From Entamoeba invadens IP1 (Eukaryota; Evosea; Mastigamoebida; Endamoebidae), in NCBI RefSeq assembly GCF_000330505.1, contig NW_004443692.1, forward strand, positions 1,057,408 to 1,121,407: DNA of 64,000 nucleotides, read 5' to 3'. Below are positions 9,305 to 20,400 of the stretch, piece after piece. Made by a program: the position numbers and the translations under genes. The notes below the pieces were generated by a model. It did no database searches, was not told the origin of the DNA, and saw only the letters and a list, made by a program, of their open reading frames with translations. Positions within the stretch are counted from its first letter, which is position 1; every line of letters begins with the position of its first letter.

Positions 9305-11233
9305 ATGGCTCGTGAGTTGATCATCGAGGAAGTGAACAAAGCAGTACATTCAAAAATTGGTGTTCAGGTCTCTGAGTGTGTGGAAATTTCCAAAAAACTT
9401 TTCCCACACTTAACAACAAATGGGTGTGCACTTTTAACAACACTTTACTTTTCACAGAAAAACAAAACAGGTTTAGTGTCTTTCAAAAAACTTATATACG
9501 TTCTGCAATTGTTAGACTACCTTAACGTGCTTATGAAAGAACTTAGTTATAAAATAATAGCTGTTTTAATATTTCTTGTACTTGACAAAGACTTTAGTGG
9601 GACGTTGGAACTAAAAGAGATAACAAACATGTTTTGCCAAAAATATCATAACTCTGAAATCCTCAAAAAACAAACACTGAAATTTTTCAAAGAGTGTGGA
9701 AAAAATGCAGATGGATTTTTGACACTTGAAGAAACAATCAAAGAAACCTCAAGAACTAAAGACTCTAACATGACACTCGAAACTTGTTTAAAAACCATCG
9801 AACTTCATTATGGAAAAGAGTACGACTTACTTGAGTCTGATAATAAAAGTCCATTAAAAACGACTGTTGCTCAAAGTGTTTTGTTGATATTTCCCAAAGA
9901 GAGCCATAACAAACTCGAACGTCTTGTCAATGTAATTGTTGAAATTGCATTTGAATCAAAAAGACATACAACAAAAAGAGAGTATGTCATGTTACGCCGA
10001 ATGTTTGATTTTCTTAAAGTGAAAAATAACAACATTCTAGATGAGAAGTGTTTATTGGTTGTTTTGTTTAGACTCTTAGACAAAAATAGTTCTGGAAAAG
10101 TAAGTCTCAAAGAGTTCAGAGCTCTTTCATCCACAGAGACTCCAATCCAGAAATCCGATTATGAAAACGTTTTGAAAACATTAGACAAAAACGATGATGG
10201 TGTGTTACAACTTGAAGAATTTATGAATCTTGGGATGTTCACATTTTTTGTTCTTAACACAAGTACTCAGAAGGATGTTCCTTCATTTTTGAATAACATA
10301 CAAAAAATCGAGAAACATTATGCACCCGTGTTTACAAAAGGTGTTGTCATGCACAACTACGACGGTAAATTTTTAAGTAAATTAAACCAAAAACCCAAAG
10401 AGGGGTATGTCGATTGGATCTACGTCAAACACCAACTTGACGACCAATATGAAAAGGGTAACATGATGAAGTTTTTGTTTGATGTAGCTGATGATAAGAA
10501 TTTAAACATAATCACATGGAAACAATCCAAGATAATCGAAGACTATATAAAGAAATTTGACGGCAATGAAGATGACAAAGAAATTTTGTCTATCTGTTTC
10601 GACTTAGTTGAACACAACGGAGTTATTAATACCGAAGAGATAGAAGGTATTTTCAGACACACATGCCTTAGAGAGTTTGATAAACAAAGTGACAATTTAT
10701 TGGTGTATGATTTGAATCGAAATGGTCTGTTCAACAAAAGTGTGTATCTCAAATTTATGGAAGAAAACTATTTATCCCCCAAAGAAGACAAAAAGTCAAA
10801 ATTTTTGAATGAATCTATTTCGACGTTCAGAAAGCTTGATGTGAATAACAACAAAATGTTAACAGAAGTTGTTGTCCTTAATCTGTTTGGGCGATTTGAA
10901 AACGCGAATGAATGGTTCTGTTGCTACATTGCAGCAGTGAAACGGAATATATGGAAGAGGCTTTTACATATCAACGAGGAGCAGTTCGTGAAGTTGATGG
11001 TAATGTTAAACGAAAAAATTGAGGCGATGAAAGCGGACAACGAAGACTTGTTTTCAGTCGAGCTCAGAGTCTATGTGAATAATAATGTGTTTTGTTTTGG
11101 TAATGAAGTCGTCGAGGAACTTGGCACTGTTGACACTTTCAACCTAAAACGAGCAAATGATGTAAATTTTGAAGGAGTGTACACTCAAAATGATTTCGAT
11201 GCTTTTAGTAAATATGTTGAGACACTTTGTTGA
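9305..11233 (+). CDS. Large EF-hand calcium-binding protein
   Basis: This 642-residue protein has no signal peptide or membrane segment. Well-formed EF-hand loops are DKDFSGTLELKE (94-105), DKNSSGKVSLKE (259-270) and DKNDDGVLQLEE (294-305). A weaker loop is at 132-143 (GKNADGFLTLEE). Degenerate candidates further on are around ADDKNLNIITWK, DLNRNGLFN and DVNNNKMLTE. The spacing suggests several EF-hand pairs along the chain, with only the first half keeping full sets of acidic ligands. It is probably a cytosolic calcium sensor or buffer; no catalytic domain is visible. I do not recognise a named orthologue. The ATG at 9305 is chosen because it follows a perfect GAAC promoter element and precedes an uninterrupted frame. 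Confidence 0.85.
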   Translation: MARELIIEEVNKAVHSKIGVQVSECVEISKKLFPHLTTNGCALLTTLYFSQKNKTGLVSFKKLIYVLQLLDYLNVLMKELSYKIIAVLIFLVLDKDFSGTLELKEITNMFCQKYHNSEILKKQTLKFFKECGKNADGFLTLEETIKETSRTKDSNMTLETCLKTIELHYGKEYDLLESDNKSPLKTTVAQSVLLIFPKESHNKLERLVNVIVEIAFESKRHTTKREYVMLRRMFDFLKVKNNNILDEKCLLVVLFRLLDKNSSGKVSLKEFRALSSTETPIQKSDYENVLKTLDKNDDGVLQLEEFMNLGMFTFFVLNTSTQKDVPSFLNNIQKIEKHYAPVFTKGVVMHNYDGKFLSKLNQKPKEGYVDWIYVKHQLDDQYEKGNMMKFLFDVADDKNLNIITWKQSKIIEDYIKKFDGNEDDKEILSICFDLVEHNGVINTEEIEGIFRHTCLREFDKQSDNLLVYDLNRNGLFNKSVYLKFMEENYLSPKEDKKSKFLNESISTFRKLDVNNNKMLTEVVVLNLFGRFENANEWFCCYIAAVKRNIWKRLLHINEEQFVKLMVMLNEKIEAMKADNEDLFSVELRVYVNNNVFCFGNEVVEELGTVDTFNLKRANDVNFEGVYTQNDFDAFSKYVETLC

Positions 11234-12078
11234 CATTATGGATTGAACACTGTGGGTATTCTTGTGTTATTATTATTATTTTTATAGCAAGTAAATATAT
11301 CATATGAATCATTATAAAATGTTCTAATATATTATAATTGGTTCTATATAATTAACTTAATTTTTTATCAACCAATAAAAAATTTAGTAAAACTTTAATT
11401 AGTAAAAATGGTTTTTTTACTATTAATTTTTGATGTTTGAATTGTGTTATTTGCAAACGTGTACAAAATAAATTCAAAAAATAAACTATTTCTAATTGAT
11501 TGTTATATTATCATATTTTAATAAGAATCAAAATATTTTAAAACTATGTAAACAATATTTCTTCAACTATATTTATATAAAATCATTTTATTTTTAAAAT
11601 TTTAACTTCCAGTTTAAAAAAGAATTGTTTAATTAATACTATAATTATAATTTCTTTTTATTAAAAAACACATAAAGAAAAAGTGGTGAAGTTGTGTACA
11701 ATAAAGTTATTTTTGACAAATTATAAACCCATTTTCTAATGTAAATAAAAAGTTAGTAGCACTTAGTTATCGAAAAAAAAATAGAACTGAAAATATTTGA
11801 TAATAATAATTATAATACAAGATTTAATTTGAAGAAAATTGGTCAAAGCAAAATTTGTGTTTCATTGATTTTCAATGTAAAAACCAATTAATCAAAACTA
11901 CAAAAAAAAAACGAAAAAAACAGCCTAAAATTCCCCTTTAATACCAACAAAAAATAGGAGAAGAAGCGAAAAACAATTAGATTTGAAGGAACTATAGTTT
12001 CTAGTAAACATAATTAAATACAATGATTCTTGCAAACAGTCAAGAAAATATCCGCAAAGCACTTCATCTGTAAATTCT
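11234..12078. other. AT-rich intergenic region
   Basis: This 845-base gap lies between two rightward genes and is mostly A/T. An upstream ATG at 12023 opens a 16-codon frame ending at 12073, just before the RasGAP start; it could be a short uORF in the leader or an unrecognised first exon. Nothing else is visible. Confidence 0.5.
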
Positions 12079-14700
12079 ATGGCAACAAACAAAATCATCA
12101 TAAACAAGAGTGATTTTGTTGATATTTATCCTCACTATGTGGACATGGTCAGCTCTTTAACATCGAATATTGATTTGTGCATTTACATTGGAAAGACACT
12201 CCCACCAGAGCTTCAAGATCCATACACCAAACTAATAACAAACGTACTAGACAAGTACGATAAAATAGTCCCTTTCATTAACGCGATGATTGACGTTTGT
12301 CTTTTAATTTAAACAGTCGCGAAGTGTACGTTATTAAACACCATTATTAACTAATAGGATGAATACGACAGTGCGATTACTGAAGGTACTTTGTTTCGAT
12401 CGAACAACTTGTGTAGTAGGGTGATGACACACTATGCGAAGACCACTTGTAAAACGTTTTTAAGACAGTCGCTGAAGAATGTAATAACTGAGATAAACAC
12501 AATTAATTGTCTCTTCGAACTGGACACAACTAAAAACCCCAATTTGACACAAAAACAAGTTGAAAACAATACACAACTCCTCTTGGACTACTGCACTAAA
12601 ACGATTCGATCCGTCGAACAGCAACTCTACCATTTGCCAATCCAAATCATTTCTATTTGTCAGACCCTCTTCCAGAAATCAAAGGAAAAGTTCCCAGCCA
12701 ATCCTATTCTTCCACATAGCATCGTCTCCGGATTCCTTTTCCTTCGAGTGATTTGTCCAGCGTTAACAACCCCAGAGGCCTCAGTGTTTGATACGGAAGT
12801 TCCTGTCACACCTACGTGTAGAAGAAATTTAATACTGATCACCAAAGTGATTCAAAACATCGCAAACAACGTGACTACGCCAAAAGAACCCTACATCGCT
12901 CCTACTATGGACTACACAATTGAAATGTCGAAACGGGTGAACTCTGATATCGAGAATTTGTGTAATCAACACGACGCTGAATTCAATCTTGGAAGAGTTT
13001 CTTTCCAAATCCAAGATGTAGTCGAAGTGAACACGTTATTTGAACTCCACGTCTTGATTAACAAAGCAAATGCACTACAAAAGAAGCCACAGCTCGAGAA
13101 AAAAGAACGCGAGCGAGCAGTGCCCAAAATCACACAACGAGCCCCTCGGCACACCTTTGTCAATTTTGTCAAAACAAAAGAAGACGATGACGTGAAAGTT
13201 GTGTTGACAAAACCCGTTGCACGAGTCACAAGTGCTCACAAATTTGTAGGTAGCGAAGGTACTGTTATTAGTATTGATGTGTCCGAAGATAAATCAAGAG
13301 GTGAGGTACAGTCGAACTCTGCTGAAAACGTTTTAGGAAAGGTAGCGACTGAAAACGCCCGTTCAGTGTCACCGAGTCGAAGTGTCGGGTGGACAAAGGG
13401 TATTACACGGTCCAAATCGCCACAACTTAACATGTTGCGAACTAAAAAGGCGAAGAAAAGAGTGAAGAAAAGCGACTTAGAGCTCTTTTTAGACTTGAGC
13501 CAAATCAGTCGTGAACTTGGCATGTCGCCATATATCAAAGAACGGAAAATTGGTATTAAAACAAAAGTCGAAGTTGACAAAGATGAGACAAAAAGTTTTG
13601 TTCAGACCGTAGTGGATGAACTTAAGACGGAGGAGGTGTTATACATTGACAAGGCTCAAGATGGGGCTAAAGTAGTGTATGTCATCATGAACAAATTTGT
13701 GTCGATTCTTGAAGAAGATGATGTTGTTAAAACGTGTTTTGATGAGCATTGGGGAGAGATGTGTCGATGTGTATTTGACGGACTTGGGAAGTACGACGTG
13801 TTATTTGACATGAGTGGTGTTAACTACGATCTCAATAAAATCGTTTTAAAGTGCATTAAAAACAAAGACAAAATTTTTAGTGACGTGGAGAGGAAAAATG
13901 TGAGACGGGTCATCGTCTTCCATCCAAACAAACGGGTGAGGAAGTTCATAAGTACCGCTAAAGATTTCTTTCCGGGGAAGTCACTTAAAAAGTTGTTTGT
14001 TGCTGAGACGTGTGTTGACCTAGAAAACGTCGTTGGTGTGAATTGTGTGAATTTGCCGGAAACAAGTCTTGCGATGGACAGAAGGGAATTCACTGTGACT
14101 AAAGTGAACAAAAAGGGAAAGCTTCAGACACGCGTGTTAAGGCTCACCCTTGGTGAGTTGTGCAATATCGATCCGATGACTCGAAGGATCATCAACACGA
14201 TCGATCTTCTTGCATTGGAGCGGATTGATATCACCGAGAAAGAGAACAAGATGGAAATCATTTACAAGCAAAAGGGTGTTATGGACAACCGAGAGTATCA
14301 CTTCAAAAATTCTGCTTTAATTGAAAAAGTGATTTATGAGCTGTTCAACATCTTTTGGACAAGGAAGGGGCGCGAAGGGAAATTCAGTTTTATTGCTAAA
14401 AAGGCGGTTGTAGAAACAAACACAGGGATGCTCAGTTTGACAAAAGGATTTTTGAAAACGGAGTGTCAGATCTATTTGACAATCAACTCGATACTCATCA
14501 TTGATTTGGTCTCGGTCAGAGACATTGACTTGTCCTCTGTTATTGAGGTCAAACACGACACCACCGACAACAAGATTAAAGTGTCTTGGAAAGACGTTGG
14601 AAGAGAGGCGGAAAGTTGGAGCGTTGAGTACTTTGAAGGGTGCGAACACTTCGTGCGCACGGTGAACGAGCTTGTTGTGTCGATCAAAAGGAAGCTGTGA
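12079..14700 (+). CDS. Ras GTPase-activating protein with NF1-like Sec14-PH region, one intron
   Basis: Exons are 12079-12294 and 12358-14700. The 63-nt intron starts GTTTGT, ends AATAG and is phase 0; the spliced product is 852 residues. The RasGAP domain (about 30-300) has an arginine finger in TLFRSNNL (Arg 86) and the family signature FLFLRVICPAL (198-208), so it should be catalytically competent on Ras or Rap. A basic, Ser-rich linker follows to about 470. Residues about 480-660 look like a CRAL-TRIO/Sec14 lipid-binding fold (KVVYVIMNKF, YDVLFDMSGV, RRVIVFHPN), then a PH-like segment to about 765 and a further PH-like segment to the end. GAP followed by Sec14-PH is the order in neurofibromin (family knowledge); the Sec14-PH call is inference from pattern. 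Confidence 0.87.
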
Positions 14701-15042
14701 CTTTTATATTCTTTGTTGTTGTGTTATTCTTAGTCTTTGCCACATATTTATTGTACAACATAGTATAAATATACTATATTATAATACTTTTCGAATAACA
14801 AATAATAATAATAAATATATTATAATGTATTTCAAAAATAATGTAAAAATGTATTAAATAATATACTATAAATTAACTATATAATAAACTATTATAAATA
14901 ACATTTTTGGTGTTAATGGTGATTTTTGTTTTTGATATTTTAGTGTTGTGCAACGAAATGTTCGATTCAATAAAAAAAAGAACACTTTTGGGAAGGAAGG
15001 AAATACCACAAAAAGAAAGAACTCAAAAACATACATATCAAG
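14701..15042. other. Intergenic region upstream of amino acid transporter
   Basis: This is mostly A/T. AAAGAACT at 15016-15023 lies 20 bases before the transporter ATG and resembles the GAAC promoter element. Confidence 0.5.
15016..15023 (+). promoter_or_regulatory. GAAC-like core promoter element
   Basis: AAAGAACT lies 20 bases before the inferred ATG at 15043. It supports the upstream first exon as the true start of the transporter gene. Confidence 0.45.
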
Positions 15043-16546
15043 ATGAACCGACCAATCCAAAACCAAGGTGAGTCCCAGCGGCTTTTGTCGACTGGGAAAA
15101 GCGTGCCACCAAAGATTCACAAATACACAGTGATCACCTGTTTTGCAGTAGTAGTGAATTACATTGGTTTGTTTTCTGTCCATCGAACGTAGAGATAAAG
15201 TGTAACAAAAAGTTGGGACAGGCGTCTTTGGGTTGCCATCAGCGTTTTATACTGCTGGAGTACCCCTTTCCGTATTAACAATAATAGTCTTCTCCATTCT
15301 GTCGTGTGTGACTGCCTTATACATTTGTGAATCACTTGCACGTGCACATGGCTTAACAATGGCGAAAGAAACGGGCGATATTAAGATGGAAATAGGATAT
15401 GAGGTGTATGACTACTCGACTATGGGAGAGATGTTTGGGAAGAAACCACTGCGATGGGCGACTACTATCACTTTGATGTGTAGTGCATATGGTTCGTTGT
15501 GGGCGTATGTTGCGACGTGTGTATCTACCCTCTCGACCCTCTTTTGGTTGTTTTATTCGAATGAGCCGATGAAGTGTGATTTGTCGAATCGATGGCACTT
15601 TGATTGGAAGTGTAATGTGACCTATTTTACATCAATTGGAGTCTATGGTCTTGTGGTCATTCCACTTACTTTCATTGATCTTTCAGAACAAAGCATTCTT
15701 CAACTTGTTCTGACGTTCTACAGATTTTTGTCGTTTTTGGTGATGTTCATTACATGTACAGTGCAAATAGCGTATTCAGGGCCTGTCGAGTTAACTGTTG
15801 GGACGTTTGAGGATGTGTCGTTTTTGAAGAAATTCAAGTGGATTGGATTTGGATCGATGTTCACACATATGGCGTTTGCACTTGCATGCCAACAAAACTT
15901 GCCAGACGCTTTGGCTCCACTTTCGAAAAAGAGACTTGCACATGTTGTGACGTTGGGTGCCATTGCACTTTGTTCTGTGATATATGTTGCTATTGCGTTG
16001 GTGTGTTCGTGGTGTTTTACAGTATCTACACCATCACCAGTGACTCTCGCATGGGCTGATTATAATGGGCATGAAGGTGGATGGGGTGTTGGGAAGACTA
16101 CATGGTGGGCGTTTATTATCAAGTACCTCATTCTGTTGTTCCCAATAGTTAATTTGACAAACGAGTTTCCACTTGTTGCGACAACGTTATCAACAAACAT
16201 GCGAACACTTTTTGCGGACAAAAACAGTAAGAAAACAAAATACATTGTCAAGGCATTGGCGGCTTTCCCACCATTTATACTCACGGCACTTGTAGGAAGT
16301 CTGAGAGTCATATTTGATGTTACTGGATGCTTCTCGTTTGTGTTGTGCTTCACTCTTCCATGCATATTCCAGTATCTATCAAGAAGAAAGGCTATCAAAA
16401 TGTACAAGAAAAAGGGAACACCATATTCTGGAGTATGGTCAAATGTATTTGCTGTTGTTATGGTTGCGTGCTTGTCACTTCTTCTCTTTGTCACAGCTGT
16501 GGTCTTCATTATAAAGGAGCTTGTTACTAATTTTACTCTTGCATGA
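15043..16546 (+). CDS. Amino acid transporter (AAAP family), one intron
   Basis: Exons are 15043-15166 and 15213-16546. The 46-nt intron begins GTTTGT and ends AAAAG. Splicing gives NYIVGTGVFGLPSAFYTAG, the classic first-helix signature of amino acid/auxin permeases (VGxGVFxLPxAF), which neither exon contains alone. The protein has 485 residues with about 11 hydrophobic helices. A loop facing the cytosol or lumen contains GDIKMEIGYEVYDYSTMGEMFG. The family moves neutral amino acids with protons across the plasma or vacuolar/lysosomal membrane; the exact substrate is not visible. The ATG at 15043 is preferred because the downstream frame has only TTG near its beginning and would lack the first helix. 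Confidence 0.9.
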
Positions 16547-17428
16547 TATTACTTTGACTTATTTTTGTGACTGAATCATTGCACAGTTCTATTTAATTAG
16601 TAACTAATGTTCAACTTAATTGTTTTTGCACTATTAACACTTTTTTGTTAATGACTTGAATTTTTTTCAAGTCATTAACAGTAATAATTTATGTTTTTAG
16701 AACTTTCATTTTTATAGAAAGAAATTTTAAATTCACTTTTATAAATGGTTTTTAATTGATTATTGGGCTGAATTATAGGGATTTTTGCATAACGATTAAG
16801 TTGTTTTTGCCAAAGTTATATTATTATTTTATTTTATAAGCTGTTATTATTGATCAAAACAGGTTTTTCAAACATTTGGTAATTCAATAATGCAATTTTG
16901 TTTGTGTGTGTTCTAAAAATCAATGAAATGTCTTAAAAAGAAAAATCAGTACAAAAATAACCAAATTAATCAAATTCAAAGTCTTGGAATAAACTAGCAC
17001 ATTCATTAATTATACTATAATTTGTTAGTTACATTTTAAATACAACAGAGAACACTCGAATGTCGTTGAAAGAAAAGTCCGCAATTTCTAAAGAAATCTC
17101 GAACTTCTTATTCAAAGTATTGCTGTTCTAACATCCCGAAAACACTGTTTCTTACACCGTTAATAATAACAATTCTTTTTCCAATAATTGCCAACCAAAA
17201 TGTTTAATTAATTAATAGTTTGCTTAAACTAAAAAATGGAACTAAATCTGAATGAGAACAATTTAATCCTATGGTTTTGAGGATGGGATAACAATTGGGG
17301 ATTAATTCCAACATAAATCCTAACAAATTGCCAGTAAACAACCCAAAGACTGACGATCTTAAAACAGAAGTAATGTTATTCCAAAGAAGCAAATTCTATT
17401 CAAAGAAACTTAATTTCCAGATATTGGA
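16547..17428. other. Intergenic region with a strong hairpin
   Basis: This 880-base gap lies between two rightward genes. It contains a perfect 15-bp inverted repeat (listed separately) about 100 bases after the transporter stop. The 200 bases before the RasGEF gene are less AT-rich but hold no convincing exon. Confidence 0.5.
16646..16680. repeat. Perfect 15-bp inverted repeat with 5-nt loop
   Basis: TGTTAATGACTTGAA (16646-16660) and its exact reverse complement TTCAAGTCATTAACA (16666-16680) are separated by five T. It sits about 100 bases downstream of the amino acid transporter stop, so it could form a stem in the 3' part of the transcript, or be a short fold-back element. Confidence 0.8.
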
Positions 17429-20400
17429 ATGAGCTCATCATCATCGCCACAAGACAGAGCATCCCCACAACACAACTGTCCGAAACGGTTTGGAATGATG
17501 AGACCAAAAGACGCGCGGTCATGTGAAGACATTAAAAACACTCGGTCAGAACATGCAACACCCGAGTTGGATAACTCACCAAAATTCAGTTCGTCTTTTC
17601 AACTTGGTTCTTCACTCATGTCGAAGCCATACAGTTCACAAGTCAATGTTTCGAGTCTTTCAAACTCGGGTGAAGTCTCTTTTGAAAATACGCCTCGGAC
17701 TCATTGGAGACTTCAAAGGCCCAACAGCTCCAAAATCAGAAAATATGAAAATAGAAAGCTCATAATGGATGGGCAGTTACTCAAATACGCTACTCTTGAA
17801 GCTTTAATAGACTACGTAACTGATACTACAACGTCTACTCAAGATGTTAGAGATATTTTTGCTTACACATTTTCTTGTGTATCAGACCAAAACATTGTGT
17901 TGGGCAAACTTCACGACAAACTTGTGGAGAATGTATCCAATGTATTAGTATCACATAATATATTAGATGTGGTGCTAAAGTGGGTCAACCAAATGTGGAA
18001 CGACCAGAACCCTAAAACGACTGCTGTACTTGAGTCATTTCAGAACGTTTTACAGTTATCTGGCGATACAGAAATGGAGGGGAAATTCTTCGACGCTTTG
18101 GAGAGAAAAGCATTTCAAGCGCAAGTTGTTGAAGAGACTGAGATGGAAGGGATGAGCTTATACACTTCTGAACCAAGTTTTTTGTTAATTGACCCCCTTA
18201 TGATTGCAAGACAAATGACGATGATGGAATTTGATCTATTTAGAAAGATTAAACCGGCTGAGTTGTATGCGTGGAATAAGAAGGAGAAAGAAAAGAATTC
18301 GCCGAATGTGTATTGTTTTGTGAATCACTTCAATGACGTCTCGAATATGTTTGTGACGATGTTACTCGAAGCGTCTGATGTTGCGAAACGCGTGTGCGTT
18401 GCACAACAAATATTGGAGGTGGGGAGAGGGTTCATTGTGTTAAACAACTTCAATGGGATCATGGAAGTCGCTAGTGCTTTTGGAAAAGCTGCAGTCCATC
18501 GACTTCGACTGACTAAAAGGTTTTTGAATGATGAAGCAATAACCATTTTAAAGAGGATTGAAGGGATCACAAATAATTCAAATAACTTTAAAAGTCTTCG
18601 AGAAGCACAAAAGTTGGCTGTTGGAGCGACTTTACCCTATTTGGGAATGTATTTAACAGACTTGTTGTTTACAGAAGATATGTCGTCGTCTGCAGTTTAC
18701 ACTTTTGAGACGTTACAAAGCAAAACGGAAACGACGCTGATCAATTTTGAGAAGTGCAGAGTACTGAGTGGGTTGATATGTTCCATTGTAAGGTACCAAA
18801 ACACGCCGTATATCATTAAACACTCACAAATTATCGACAACTATTTAACTCGATTACAACAAAGCACGATACAAGGGGATAACGAGCAATTTAAAATATC
18901 ACAAGAAAAGGAATCGAAGGAATTTATATGTGAAAGCAGTGGTCTCCCATTGACAAGGATCTATGAATTGGAACACTTACATAAATATAAGCTGCTCAGG
19001 ATTGAAAAACCGAACCAACCCAATGGAACAAAAATGAAATTGAAAGAACGAGAGGTGGTGATGTGGGTGTTACTCCCTGCGAACAAACACTCGTATAATT
19101 ACCCAATAAAAATAGCAGTGAGTCTTGATGCCATTGTTGGCGACGTTGTTAAAGAACTGAGAAATGAAAATTATCAATTCTTTTTGGCTCCAACGAAATT
19201 GTTACAAGTTGGTGTTGCGTTGTCACCAAAGATGTCAATCGAAGAAGCTTTGTTACAGACTCAAGCGTATAGAAATGATCCAGAGGATTTCTTCTGTGTG
19301 TTTGAGAAGAATGACGCGATTTCCCTTTTGTTTCTCTGCAAACCGGGGTCACCAAATATGATGTTAAAGTACAAAACAATTGTCGATCCAACAGCTCCAT
19401 TGGCACATTCCATTCCATCATTAGTCCACTTATTCAGAGCAAAAACGGACGAATTTGCGTTTTTACAAGTCGACGAAAATTGTAAGATTAAACAATGGAT
19501 CAACCCATTTTCAAAAGCACAAATGTGTTGTGACATGTCGAAGTTGTTGGTGTTTCCAGTGAGTTACCTCCAGTTCCCAAAAGGTACACTGCTGAAGAGA
19601 TGCACTCCACATCCCCTTAATAATACATATATACATGTCATGTCGTGTGTTGGGTATCGAGCAAAACAATTTGAAACGAAGTCGGGATTTGTACCATACA
19701 AAATTGTATACACCGACGGCTTCTTGTTTTTCTACAAAAACTCGAGCGAACCAAATTTTGTACTGAATCTCGGATACTACCAACTTCGACTCATCTGTAA
19801 CCCTAAAACACATACACCGACACTTTTACTGACTAAGGCAATTGATATCACAAATAACCCAGAAGACGTCCCGACTTATGCAATGATCTCGGAGAGTATT
19901 GAAAACACACTGTTGTGGTATAAAACGTTCTGTCGGGTCTGTCTGTCCAACTACCAAAATCGACTTGTTGGTATCAATATTGAAAGGATCACATCAGATA
20001 TACTCGAAAACCTTATTGACTCGTTATACCTCTCTCCATACCTTCAGTGCAATTCGGACGTTTTTGAAGTAGAGAAAATGCAGCGGATGGAAATAGTTGG
20101 GGAGTATGAAGAGACAAAGAATGTGTCCTCATTTACCGTGGTTGAACTCTCCCAAATCTTGATGATCTTTATGGAGTATCTTCCCGATCCTTTGATCAGT
20201 CAAGCTTCTCAACAAATACTCGAAGTCGGTATAGTCCAATTTGACACCCCCAAAAAGGCCCGAACGGCGATTGGCATAGCCAAAGTGCTAATGAAGTGGA
20301 GTGACGGTCGTAAAAAGATGATGGAGAAGATAGGGAAGGTGGTGTCAAAGGCGATGACGGGTGACCCTTCATTGGAAAGGATGGTGGTCAACTTAATTCC

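Noticed and set aside
12079..12312. Separate 77-residue protein before the RasGAP
   Set aside because: A GTTTGT donor at 12295 and AATAG acceptor at 12357 fuse it in frame with the RasGAP domain and place the arginine finger correctly.
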